Position numbers and translations under genes: made by a program. Below are positions 25,478-34,803 of a stretch of DNA of 48,905 bases, in pieces. Under the pieces are notes generated by a model. That model saw only the letters and a list, made by a program, of their open reading frames with translations, ran no database searches and had not been told where the DNA came from. How positions within the stretch are numbered: position 1 is the stretch's first letter; each line of letters begins with the position of its first letter. This stretch comes from Candidatus Omnitrophota bacterium. Lineage in GTDB: Bacteria; Omnitrophota; Omnitrophia; Omnitrophales; Aquincolibacteriaceae. The stretch lies in the NCBI GenBank assembly GCA_903884815.1, contig CAISGE010000006.1, positions 1 through 48,905 on the forward strand, written 5' to 3'.

Positions 25478-28400
25478 ATGCGCATTCTTTTGATTCCTGC
25501 GAAAATCAATTATCCTGCCAAAGAGCCCAGCCTTGACATCGTTGGCCAGGGATTTCCTTATATTGCGGCTGCCCTAAGCGCCGCGGGGCATGAAATACAA
25601 GGGTTGAATTTTAATTACCGATGGCTACAAGATTCCGCACCATTGGGAATAGAACGCTGCTTGCGAGAAAAAATCGATGATTTCGCCCCCCAGCTTATTT
25701 GCGTCGGAGGCTTATCAGCGGATTATGCTTTTGTGCGGGATGTAATTGTGCTTCTACGCGCTCTCGTCCCGCAGACTCCTATTCTTGGCGGAGGTGGTAT
25801 GTTTACTTACGATCGGGAGTTCCTTTTTTCTCGTTTGCATCCAGATTATGTGCTGGTCGGGGATGCCGAAGAAACGGTGATCGCATTGACGCAAGCATTG
25901 CATCAAGGGACATCTCTTTCCGACATCCCAAATCTATCCTATTGGTGCAATGGTGTTCCTTGCCATAACCCGATTATCTATAGCACTTCCAATCTCGACA
26001 CCATGAATTTTCCTGATTATCAAAGTTTTGATTATGCGTCTTTTTTGAAGATCTGCAACCAGACTGATTTCCCCATCTTTGGGCATACGCGTGAAGCCCC
26101 TCGTATTTTTCCGATTACAATTGGACGCTCATGCCCTTATGCCTGCACATTTTGTGTCCATACTCAGGGACAGAAATATCGCGCTCGGTCGATTACTAAT
26201 GTCATGGATGAGATCGAAGCGCAGTATGAACGATATCAATTTAACATGCTGATGATCTATGATGAATTGTTCTCTGCAAAACGCGAACGGTGCGAAGAAT
26301 TCTGCGACAGACTTATGGATCTACGACGCAGACTAAAAACGAACTTTGACTGGTATTGCACCATTCGAGTAAATGATGCTCTGCCCGATTTGCTTCATAT
26401 GTTCAAGACAGCTGGTTGTGTTATGGTAGGGTATGGCTTGGAGAGCGGTAGTCAAGCGGTTTTGGATAGCATGAAGAAAGGGTACACTGTAGATCAACTC
26501 AAAAAAGCCATTCAAATCACTTCAAATCTTGGTTTAGGCGTTCAGGGCAATTTTATTTATGGAGACATTGCGGAGACTCCGGAAACCGCGGCGAAAACAA
26601 TAAGCTTTATCAAGACCCTATGTCAGGACTGCATTGTTTCTGCGGGCCACGTTACGCCTTATCCCGGCAGCTCAATTTTTCAGCATTGCCTCGACCATAA
26701 TTTGTTCAATCGCGATAGCTACTACAAGCGAGTCGGCGCTTTCGGCCACAAGCTTGTCAACATGACGCAGATGCCGGATGCGCAACATGCTGAAATATTT
26801 CGCGATCTTGCCGCGTTACAGGACTTAGAAGCTTTGCGTCACACGGAAGTTGTGTCCTGGGAAAAACGGGGACTTAATCCAAGTGATGTTGAGGCTGATT
26901 TTTCTGTGCGACGCACATCCTTCCGCGTCACCTGTAATTGCCCGCATTGTCTGCAAAGCGTGTCGTATGTTTTTCTCCTACGCACCAGAGCATCAGGCCA
27001 AACAAGTTCTTGTCTGGCTATCTGCTCATGTTGTCACAAAAGATTTTCTGTTAGCCTGCCGTACGCCATGTTGGATGCTGTCTTGCAGCATCCCATTGAG
27101 CAATTCAAGCTTCTCTCAGCACCAAGTCAAGCCTCAACTATTCCTGTTCTAGTCGAGGAGGCCTATGAGGGGTTTAATATCGTTAAGCTTGGAGAGCGGT
27201 ATCATGCTTTGTTGCAAAGCCTTGGGCCGATCGATCTTGGAGGATCGGGAACCGAAGGCCTCCTGAAAGAGCTTGCCGATCAGAGCAAGTGTGTTTCGGC
27301 AGATTCAATCGCAGAAATAAAAGACCGCATTGTGAAAAGAGAATTAATAGATCTGAAAGTGCGCGCAAAAAAGAAAGAGGTGGCTTTTTCAATTATTATT
27401 CCTACGCGGAATGGCACGGTGTCTTTGAAGCGATTTCTCGACAGCTTGCTTGACACTGCCTTAAATATATACGCTATTGAAGTGGTTTTGGTTCTAGACG
27501 AAGACGACGCTGTATCCGTAGGATTCAGCTATCAAGGGGTGTCGATTCAAAAAGTCATCGTTAAGCCCGGCTTGTCAATGGGGGCTCTTAACACGGCTGG
27601 TTATAAGCATGCTGTCGGACATTATATTATGCTCATGAACGATGACGTGATCATTCGCACCCCCGGCTGGGATCAAAAAGTGCTCGCCGCCTTTCACTCT
27701 TTTCACGATGAAGTTGTTCTGGTCCACACCAATGATAAAATATTTGAGGACAAGCTTTGTACGTTTCCTTTTGTAAGTAGAAAATTCTGCGAAATGGCGG
27801 GAGGAATCTGCCCGGAAGAATATGCCCGTTATCGCATCGATGATCATATCTACAACATCTTCAATTTGCTCGCGGTTTTAGGACAACGCCGAATCTTGTA
27901 TTTGCCGGAGGTTGTTTTTGAGCATTTGAATCGTTCTTCAGAGAAAGTGGGCGGAATTGAGTATCGTCCTGACGAACGCATCCACCGATTGGATACCGAA
28001 ACATTCGAACGGTTATTGGAGTCTCGGAAAAGAATAGCCGTAAACCTTATGAAACACATCGATTTGTCTTTGCGTCAGCAAAGCTGTGTCATGTGGGGGG
28101 GGCATTTGTCCGGCATCACTGACTCCGTTTCGCTCCGTAAGCCAGAATATGTCAGGATAGCAAAGGACGGTATCCCTTTATCTAGCGAGAATACAAGGGT
28201 CACGATCGGTCTGGTGTCAGCAGACATTGAATCGCCACTTGCAAAGAAATGTTTAAATGCCTTAAAACAGCATACCAAAAACTTTGATTTGATTGTTCTG
28301 GATAATAACCGCGGAAATAATTTTAACCATCCAGTTGAGATGAACCGGTTACTTTCCGTCTGTCGCACGGAATATTTGGTGCTTTTGGATGATGACGTTT

Positions 28401-30598
28401 TTGTTGAGGGGGGATGGCTGGATGGGATGTTGCGGTGCATGACGTTGTCCGTCGGTGTTGTAACGCCCATGCATAAGAATAAAGATGGCGCTATTTCGTA
28501 TGCTGGGATTGTGATGCGGCCGGATTTTTCGGGTCATCATGCGCATATTATTGACGAAATCAAGAAGCCAACAAGCGTTCAAACCGTGTGCAGCGCTGTC
28601 ATGCTTATTGATATGACAAAATGTGGCCATATTAAGCTCGACGAATCTTTCTCTAAATATTTTCTCGACATTGATTATGGATGCCGAATTTGGGAAGCGG
28701 GATTTCAGGTCGTTTGTTCTCCATTTTCCATAGTGACGCATGTGGGAGGAGGCACCTTACCGCAAGGAAGTCAAAGGTCAAACGAGCTTTACGAGGAGCA
28801 GCGGAAGCGCTTCGTCAAACTATGGACGGACACTGGAAGGTTGCATAGCTTGGCGCAGAATGTCTGGCAAAATGATGATGATTTGAGCGCCTTACTTGCA
28901 AATCTCAAGGGGGTCGAGTCATTGAAGCCGCAACTTATCGAATCCGGGTACAAGGGGTTTAATATTATTCAAAGTGACCGTTACTACGCCATCTTGCAAA
29001 ATGAAGGGGCGTTTGATTTGTCCAAAATTGAAACTCGCGGGTATAGTGTTGTTGTGATCGGCGGCACTGTTGCTCAGGTGCGGAGTGGAATCGACAATGC
29101 TTGCGAGAGGCATTTTCTGTTCAAGTGGCCCAGGCTCGCAAAATTGATCCGAAAATGTTTTGGGTGGAGTTGTTTAGTTCAGCTTCATGTCGACGCCGCA
29201 GATCTCAACAGAACTCCCGCAGCGAGTCTTGCGAAATCCAGCAAGGAAAAAGTTTGCGTAGATGAGAATTTTTTGATTCCCGCCATCGAAAACTATCGCG
29301 GGTTTTTAACTTTTAAATATGAATATAAGTTTTTTGCCGTTGATGCACAGAAGGCTGGGGCAAAATTCGAGGGAATTAGTAGCGATGCGTTCCGCCAAAG
29401 CCATCATTTTGCAGCAGTAGGCCACTCATTGCCTGAGGTCCGTTTAGCAATAGACCGCATTATTGACTTACGAAGCAAAGCCTCCGGTTCGGTGCGTCGC
29501 CTCGTGTTAGCCTGTATTCCCGATAAAATTCTTAAGCCGTTACTGCAGAGCAATTATGACGTTGCTGAGCTGACAATCTTCGCTGGTTCTAAGGAAAGCC
29601 ATTTGTGGCAAGGCTATCATACGCTCGAATGCGGCGAAACATCGTTGAGAGTCTGGATGGAAAAACATTCTGACAGTCAAAAAAAAGATTCGAAGGACAC
29701 CCTAGTGGCGAATATGTTTGATGTCACAGTTGTTCCCTGGCTATATCCGGATTCTTGGAAGGATAATACCCTTGAAGTTATAGCCCGGAAATTTTCCAGC
29801 CAGGTGGAGATTCTGCATACCAGCGGCGGAAAGAGGTTGTATTCAGGGGAAAACTTGCACCGGTTGGTTTACAATAAGGCTTATCTCGCCAGCATGTTCC
29901 AAGTTATTCCTCAGCCTCTCGGGAAAAAAGTGCTGGAAATCGGTTGCAGCGACGGAATGGTCTGCGACATCTTTGCATTGTCCGGCGCCGCCAAAGTTAC
30001 TGGGGTTGATGTCATGAAGACGGCTGGATGCAGCTTTCCCGGCGAGAACCTCGAATATCATGCTATGGATGCAGCACAGTTGACCTTTGAAGACAAAAGT
30101 TTTGACATGGTTTATTCGATAGCCACACTTGAGCATGTGCCGGATCCCTATCAGGTTTTGACGGAAATTCTTCGGGTCACTCAAATAGGCGGGCATGCTT
30201 ATATCCAGGTCGGTCCCTTGTATCACACGCCCTTCGGGCACCATATGTTCGCCTATTTTCAAGATTATCCCTGGATACATTTGAGGAAGTCTAAGGATGA
30301 GCTCATTGATTTCGTAAAAGCGAACGGGATGGATAAGAAGATCGAAAGCGATCTAAGCATGAGTTGCGAGGAGTATATCATCGGCATGCTGAGTCGAGAC
30401 CATGTGAACGGACTTTTCCTGAAAGATTACCGATTAGATGAATTCATGAAAAGAAAAGACATCCAAGTCTTGAAGTATAACGTCAGTTATGAGGGAAGAG
30501 ACATTCTGACGCCTCAGATCGCTTCCGAGATCACAGGATTCGATCCTAAACGACTAGTGGAGCATGGTTTTGAACTGGCGTTCAAACGCATTAGCTGA
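25478..30598 (+). CDS. Giant fusion: B12/radical SAM, two glycosyltransferase domains, methyltransferase, three repeat modules
   Basis: One open frame of 1706 residues. 1-150: B12-binding-like fold (GQGFPYIAAALSAAGHE, LGGGGMFT). 205-440: radical SAM with CPYACTFC (Cys219, 223, 226). 480-525: two Cys pairs (CNCPHC, CSCC), probably zinc-binding. About 560-615: module 1 (YEGFNIV). 630-880: GT2-like domain (SIIIPTRNG, LMNDD near 720). 905-1130: second GT2-like domain (LLDDDVF near 970, HVGGG). About 1154-1210 and 1270-1330: modules 2 and 3. 1470-1600: class I methyltransferase (VLEIGCSDG near 1485, LEHVPDPYQVL). 1600-1706: unassigned tail. Probably builds and decorates a glycan at the membrane, but substrates are unknown. 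AT-rich relative to the surroundings. No frameshift or internal start is needed to read it. Confidence 0.8.
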   Translation: MRILLIPAKINYPAKEPSLDIVGQGFPYIAAALSAAGHEIQGLNFNYRWLQDSAPLGIERCLREKIDDFAPQLICVGGLSADYAFVRDVIVLLRALVPQTPILGGGGMFTYDREFLFSRLHPDYVLVGDAEETVIALTQALHQGTSLSDIPNLSYWCNGVPCHNPIIYSTSNLDTMNFPDYQSFDYASFLKICNQTDFPIFGHTREAPRIFPITIGRSCPYACTFCVHTQGQKYRARSITNVMDEIEAQYERYQFNMLMIYDELFSAKRERCEEFCDRLMDLRRRLKTNFDWYCTIRVNDALPDLLHMFKTAGCVMVGYGLESGSQAVLDSMKKGYTVDQLKKAIQITSNLGLGVQGNFIYGDIAETPETAAKTISFIKTLCQDCIVSAGHVTPYPGSSIFQHCLDHNLFNRDSYYKRVGAFGHKLVNMTQMPDAQHAEIFRDLAALQDLEALRHTEVVSWEKRGLNPSDVEADFSVRRTSFRVTCNCPHCLQSVSYVFLLRTRASGQTSSCLAICSCCHKRFSVSLPYAMLDAVLQHPIEQFKLLSAPSQASTIPVLVEEAYEGFNIVKLGERYHALLQSLGPIDLGGSGTEGLLKELADQSKCVSADSIAEIKDRIVKRELIDLKVRAKKKEVAFSIIIPTRNGTVSLKRFLDSLLDTALNIYAIEVVLVLDEDDAVSVGFSYQGVSIQKVIVKPGLSMGALNTAGYKHAVGHYIMLMNDDVIIRTPGWDQKVLAAFHSFHDEVVLVHTNDKIFEDKLCTFPFVSRKFCEMAGGICPEEYARYRIDDHIYNIFNLLAVLGQRRILYLPEVVFEHLNRSSEKVGGIEYRPDERIHRLDTETFERLLESRKRIAVNLMKHIDLSLRQQSCVMWGGHLSGITDSVSLRKPEYVRIAKDGIPLSSENTRVTIGLVSADIESPLAKKCLNALKQHTKNFDLIVLDNNRGNNFNHPVEMNRLLSVCRTEYLVLLDDDVFVEGGWLDGMLRCMTLSVGVVTPMHKNKDGAISYAGIVMRPDFSGHHAHIIDEIKKPTSVQTVCSAVMLIDMTKCGHIKLDESFSKYFLDIDYGCRIWEAGFQVVCSPFSIVTHVGGGTLPQGSQRSNELYEEQRKRFVKLWTDTGRLHSLAQNVWQNDDDLSALLANLKGVESLKPQLIESGYKGFNIIQSDRYYAILQNEGAFDLSKIETRGYSVVVIGGTVAQVRSGIDNACERHFLFKWPRLAKLIRKCFGWSCLVQLHVDAADLNRTPAASLAKSSKEKVCVDENFLIPAIENYRGFLTFKYEYKFFAVDAQKAGAKFEGISSDAFRQSHHFAAVGHSLPEVRLAIDRIIDLRSKASGSVRRLVLACIPDKILKPLLQSNYDVAELTIFAGSKESHLWQGYHTLECGETSLRVWMEKHSDSQKKDSKDTLVANMFDVTVVPWLYPDSWKDNTLEVIARKFSSQVEILHTSGGKRLYSGENLHRLVYNKAYLASMFQVIPQPLGKKVLEIGCSDGMVCDIFALSGAAKVTGVDVMKTAGCSFPGENLEYHAMDAAQLTFEDKSFDMVYSIATLEHVPDPYQVLTEILRVTQIGGHAYIQVGPLYHTPFGHHMFAYFQDYPWIHLRKSKDELIDFVKANGMDKKIESDLSMSCEEYIIGMLSRDHVNGLFLKDYRLDEFMKRKDIQVLKYNVSYEGRDILTPQIASEITGFDPKRLVEHGFELAFKRIS

Positions 30599-30610
30599 CT
30601 CGAACTATCA

Positions 30611-33280
30611 ATGGCATGGTATAAATCATGGCTGAAAGGGCTTAAAACAAAGGTAAAATGCATGGCAGAGTGTTTTTTTTCATGTAAGAGCGACATCAAA
30701 GAGATGAATTTTTCAATGGCGCAGTGTTTTTGCTTCGACGGAAGTGAAAACGACCGGCGGTGTGCTGCCGCTCTTGTGAAATATTTTTGCGAGAAAACCC
30801 GGAAGCTTGCATTGTTCGGCACCCCTCGTTTTTATCGGTATTTTTTAAAGATTGCTCCGGAACTCAAGTGCATTACTGCTGCTGTCATTGATAACGATCC
30901 TCGGTTGCAGGGGACAGAAGTTGAAGGGATTTCAATTGTCTCACCTGCGGATGCTGCCCGTCATGCAGATTCTGTTTTCCTATGCAATACAAATTGGCGA
31001 GTGCTGAGACAGATGCGGCAAGAACTTCCTTCTTTAACGAATGTATGGACAATAGATCTTTTACCCAAAATCGACTGGAAAGTGATTCCCCTGTACGGAT
31101 GGGTCCCCAAGATCCAGAGCATCTATCCGATCGAAATTCCTGACATCAAGTTTTCGAAGAATAAGGATGTTATTCTTTTAGATTTTCCCGCTAGAAGTCT
31201 TGCCCAATTGCCGGTCGGGTTCGGATATATCCATGATGCGATCAAGCGAGCGGGTATCAATAGCCAGACCGTTGATCTTGACATTATCATCTATCATCGT
31301 TTTCATTCCGACAAGATCCTTGACGGTGTTTCGGAGGTAATTACTACTTCCGGACGATCAGTGCCTCCAGACCCCTGGGAACCCACGCATTATCTGGAAT
31401 GGGGAAAAGAGGATTTTGTTGAAATGTTTCGTTCTGACATCAACGAGATCGTTGACAAATTGGTAGAAGCGGCCCCTAAAATCTTGGCCTGCTCACTGCA
31501 ACAAGTTAATTTGCTTTTTGCTAAAAAAGTTGTGACCGGCGTGCGCCAAAAACTGCCCGAACTGATCGTTGTGGTCGGCGGCATGAGCTGTCTTCAGGCA
31601 GATGCGGCTAAAATGGTATTTCCAGAAGCTGACTACACCGTTGTTCATGAAGGAGATTTGACAATTGGGCCTCTTTTGAAAAGCATCTTGGCTGGGGAAA
31701 TCCCGCACGATATTCCTGGGGTTTTGTCGCGTCATGATAGCAAGGGCCGTACCTTTACGCCGGGACCGGTCCCCATGAATTTGGATGAGCTGGGGCATCC
31801 CCGCTACGAATGGACAGACCTTTCTTTGTATAGGAATTGGAACGGCAATTCGCTAGTTCCGATCGTTGGGAGCCGAGGCTGCTCCTGGTCCCGATGTCGG
31901 TTCTGTGCAGAAAACTTTCTCTGGCGCACGCGTCAACCCGAAAAGGTGGTCGACGATCTTGAGTTTTTTTATAAGCGCGGCTTTAAAGAGTTTGTTTTCA
32001 ATGAAAGCAATCTTCATGGTTCTCCTGAGCTTATCGTGCGCATGTGCGATGAAATTATCAAGCGCGGCATAAAAATCCATATGACGGCTCAGCTCCGCTG
32101 CCACATACGCACTGATCGGAAGTATTACAACAAGCTCGCGGCGGCTGGTTTTGTGTGTTTGCGCTTTGGCGTTGACGGTTGGTCGCAGCATGCCCTTGGC
32201 CTTCAACAAAAGGGCTACACAAAAGACATGATCAAAAGCAACCTCAAGGACGCGACCGAAGCCGGTATTTTTACAGAGGTGAACATGGTGATAGGTGTAC
32301 CTGGCGAAACTGATGCTGATGTTGAAGAATATATCGAATTTGCACGTGAGAATAAACCGTACATAGGAAGACTTCCTTTCGTGAACCCTTGTATGCTGTT
32401 CCGCGGAAGCGAGTATTGGAAGAGCCCGGAAAAATACGGCATCGTCTTTACGGTTCCTCAAGAGGAACTTTATTCTCAGTATCCCGTCTATTTGCCGGAT
32501 TCCGCTTGGTTTAGCCAAAACCCTCATATTGATTCCAATGTCCGGAATAGCCGATTTTTGAAAGTGGTTAAAGCTTTGCATGAAATCGGGATTCCCACAA
32601 CAGCCTGGTCGGATTTTACAACAGAAAACGTTGTTAAGAATTCCGTGGACGCAGCAGACATAAATAATCCAAAATCGAAAAATTCTCAAAGTGCTGACTG
32701 CTCAAATATAGCTGATAATTTGAGTGAGCCGGGTGAAGGAGATGTGTCTGCTCGTTTGCCTTCTGATGCGCTCATTGTTTCTTTGCCTCCCAGCGAGCTG
32801 AAGACGAGCACGGCGATTTGCAGGTATCGCGATTATAGTGTTATGCGATACAGAGGCCTCCTTTATGCAAGCCCGGTTCTTTTGGGAGAGATTAATCTTG
32901 AAAATGAGAAAGAACGTGACTCTCTCGGCATAATCGTGGCGGAAAATTTAGCACGGATAAAAAGGAGCATCGACCGCGCGCTCAAAACCGATGGCTACAT
33001 TGTATTTCAATCCAAGCACGGGTTTTATGGTGTTCCAGTCAACAATGACACCATGAACGTTGAGGATTGTGTTGTGATGCCAAAATTCAATCCCAGCCCA
33101 TTCATCAAGTTGGTCAGCTCCTATAAAGGCTACAACATAGTCCTTTACGATGATTGTTACCTTGCCGTGCCGTTGTCTTTTGGGCCTATGGATCTGAGGC
33201 GAAAAGAAAATCTTTTCCGAAAAGGAATCTTTGTAGCACTTTCGGAATTAGGCGCCAAGGAAATGATTGATGTAGCATAA
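30611..33280 (+). CDS. B12-binding radical SAM protein with Rossmann-like N-terminus and C-terminal repeat modules
   Basis: 889 residues. About 60-150: Rossmann-like segment (LALFGTPRFYRYFL, VFLCNTNWRVL). 185-385: B12-binding fold (LPVGFGYIHDAIKRAG, VVVGGMSCL, VVHEGD). 405-640: radical SAM with GCSWSRCRFC, giving Cys424-x4-Cys429-x2-Cys432 instead of the usual Cx3Cx2C; VNMVIGVPGETDADVEEYI is typical of this class. 680-730: low-complexity linker. About 736-889: three copies of the YxGYNIV-type module also found in the preceding giant protein. Starts 12 bp after that gene. No good SD precedes ATG 30611, so a later start is possible. Function unknown; methylation or rearrangement of a sugar is one option. 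Confidence 0.75.
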   Translation: MAWYKSWLKGLKTKVKCMAECFFSCKSDIKEMNFSMAQCFCFDGSENDRRCAAALVKYFCEKTRKLALFGTPRFYRYFLKIAPELKCITAAVIDNDPRLQGTEVEGISIVSPADAARHADSVFLCNTNWRVLRQMRQELPSLTNVWTIDLLPKIDWKVIPLYGWVPKIQSIYPIEIPDIKFSKNKDVILLDFPARSLAQLPVGFGYIHDAIKRAGINSQTVDLDIIIYHRFHSDKILDGVSEVITTSGRSVPPDPWEPTHYLEWGKEDFVEMFRSDINEIVDKLVEAAPKILACSLQQVNLLFAKKVVTGVRQKLPELIVVVGGMSCLQADAAKMVFPEADYTVVHEGDLTIGPLLKSILAGEIPHDIPGVLSRHDSKGRTFTPGPVPMNLDELGHPRYEWTDLSLYRNWNGNSLVPIVGSRGCSWSRCRFCAENFLWRTRQPEKVVDDLEFFYKRGFKEFVFNESNLHGSPELIVRMCDEIIKRGIKIHMTAQLRCHIRTDRKYYNKLAAAGFVCLRFGVDGWSQHALGLQQKGYTKDMIKSNLKDATEAGIFTEVNMVIGVPGETDADVEEYIEFARENKPYIGRLPFVNPCMLFRGSEYWKSPEKYGIVFTVPQEELYSQYPVYLPDSAWFSQNPHIDSNVRNSRFLKVVKALHEIGIPTTAWSDFTTENVVKNSVDAADINNPKSKNSQSADCSNIADNLSEPGEGDVSARLPSDALIVSLPPSELKTSTAICRYRDYSVMRYRGLLYASPVLLGEINLENEKERDSLGIIVAENLARIKRSIDRALKTDGYIVFQSKHGFYGVPVNNDTMNVEDCVVMPKFNPSPFIKLVSSYKGYNIVLYDDCYLAVPLSFGPMDLRRKENLFRKGIFVALSELGAKEMIDVA

Positions 33281-33345
33281 AGAATCTGTTGTGCGGTGAT
33301 ATTCTCGATAAAGAATGAGCTTCCCTAATAAATACTGAGGACGAA

Positions 33346-34803
33346 GTGCGCAAACTTAGAATGAAAATTCCATTTCAAAATGACGTCAAGAATGCGCCCA
33401 AGGTTAGCATCGTTCTTCTAGACTGGTCATGCAGGGAAAGTTTTCATGCCCTCAAATATCTTGCGGAACAGACGGTTTCGAGGGAACAGTACGAAGTGAT
33501 CTGGATCGAGTATTACGGCCGGCAATCTCCGGAGATCCGATCTGCGTTGGAGGCGGCGCAAAAGGTTGGAAAGCCACCTCCAGTCGATCAGTGGATTGTG
33601 ATGGATATCCCGGAGAACATTTACTATCACAAACATCTGATGTTTAATGCGGGGATCGTCGCGAGCCGGGGGGGGATCGTTGTGATCTGCGACTCGGACG
33701 CGATCGTGAAGCCCTCCTTTGTCGAAAACATCCTCAAAACTTTTGAGGCGGATCCCCATATCGTTCTTCACCTAGACGAAATCCGGAATGTTAATCGGAA
33801 ATTTTATCCATTCAACAATCCTTCCATCGAAGATCTTATCGGGAATGGCTGTATTAATTTTTCGCATGGGAAGACCTCCGGGCTTTTTGACCACGACGAT
33901 CCGTTGCATGCCCGCAATTACGGCGCCTGTATGTGCGCTCGCCGGAAAGATCTGATCGCGATTGGAGGTGCGGATGAGCACATCGATTATCTGGGGCATA
34001 TCTGCGGGCCGTATGAGATGACGTTTCGTCTTGTGAATGCAGGAAAACAGGAAGTCTGGCATCAGAAAGAATTCCTTTATCACGCGTGGCATCCCGGAAC
34101 GGACGGGCATAAGAACTACATGGGGCCGCATGATGGACGCAATATGTCAACCACCGCTTTGATCGCAAGAAAGACCGGACGAATTCTACCCCTTTTGGAA
34201 AATAGGGCCATTCGAGCGCTTCGGCTGAATGAGAAAGTGGATGCTCCTGACGTGTGGCTGGCGCAAGTGTTTCCGGAGGCCGGGATGTTGCCATGGAACC
34301 GGGAGAACGCGGACAAACTTCAGAAGGATGCATCCTTGCCTCCTTCGAAATATTCGGCACAACGTTTCTGGATCATGGCCCGTCTTTTGATGATCGTTCT
34401 AGCCATGACAGCTCGGCAGGTCTTGTTTAAATCAAAGGTTCATAGCGAAAACAGGGTAATGCCGAAAGGACTGTTGACAAAAGCGAAGCTGACCTTTGCG
34501 TTCATTCGGCGCATGTGGCGAAACAATATTTTGGCGGTGTTAGCATGCTTGCAAATCTTTCTTTATCTTAAAACAGAATGCGCTCCGGAGGCTGCCGTCT
34601 ACGGAAGCGGTGATATCGTGAAGATCCTTAAAACCGTATCAGAACGGTTCTTATTCAAACTCGCCAACATAGAGAGTGATCCGGAAAAGCTGCGAGGCTA
34701 TGATGGGCGCGTGATCATCGCGTCGTTCGTCGGGCTATGCGAAAAAGAGCAGCAGCTTAAAAGCGCTGGCATTGACGCTAAAAACATTGTGAGGTTGCTG
34801 TGA
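33346..34803 (+). CDS. GT2-type glycosyltransferase with Rossmann-like tail
   Basis: 485 residues from GTG 33346, which has GAGGA five to nine bases upstream; the in-frame ATG at 33361 has no SD. GT-A fold: VSIVLLDWSCRESF, VIWIEYY, then the DSD metal motif in VVICDSDAIV (Asp116, Asp118). About 340-360 is a hydrophobic segment (WIMARLLMIVLAMTA) that may anchor it in the membrane. The last 80 residues (AAVYGSGDIVKILKTV...) form a nucleotide-binding-like unit resembling the N-terminal segment of the 889-residue protein. Base composition returns to that of the flanking genes here. Donor and acceptor unknown. Confidence 0.75.
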   Translation: MRKLRMKIPFQNDVKNAPKVSIVLLDWSCRESFHALKYLAEQTVSREQYEVIWIEYYGRQSPEIRSALEAAQKVGKPPPVDQWIVMDIPENIYYHKHLMFNAGIVASRGGIVVICDSDAIVKPSFVENILKTFEADPHIVLHLDEIRNVNRKFYPFNNPSIEDLIGNGCINFSHGKTSGLFDHDDPLHARNYGACMCARRKDLIAIGGADEHIDYLGHICGPYEMTFRLVNAGKQEVWHQKEFLYHAWHPGTDGHKNYMGPHDGRNMSTTALIARKTGRILPLLENRAIRALRLNEKVDAPDVWLAQVFPEAGMLPWNRENADKLQKDASLPPSKYSAQRFWIMARLLMIVLAMTARQVLFKSKVHSENRVMPKGLLTKAKLTFAFIRRMWRNNILAVLACLQIFLYLKTECAPEAAVYGSGDIVKILKTVSERFLFKLANIESDPEKLRGYDGRVIIASFVGLCEKEQQLKSAGIDAKNIVRLL

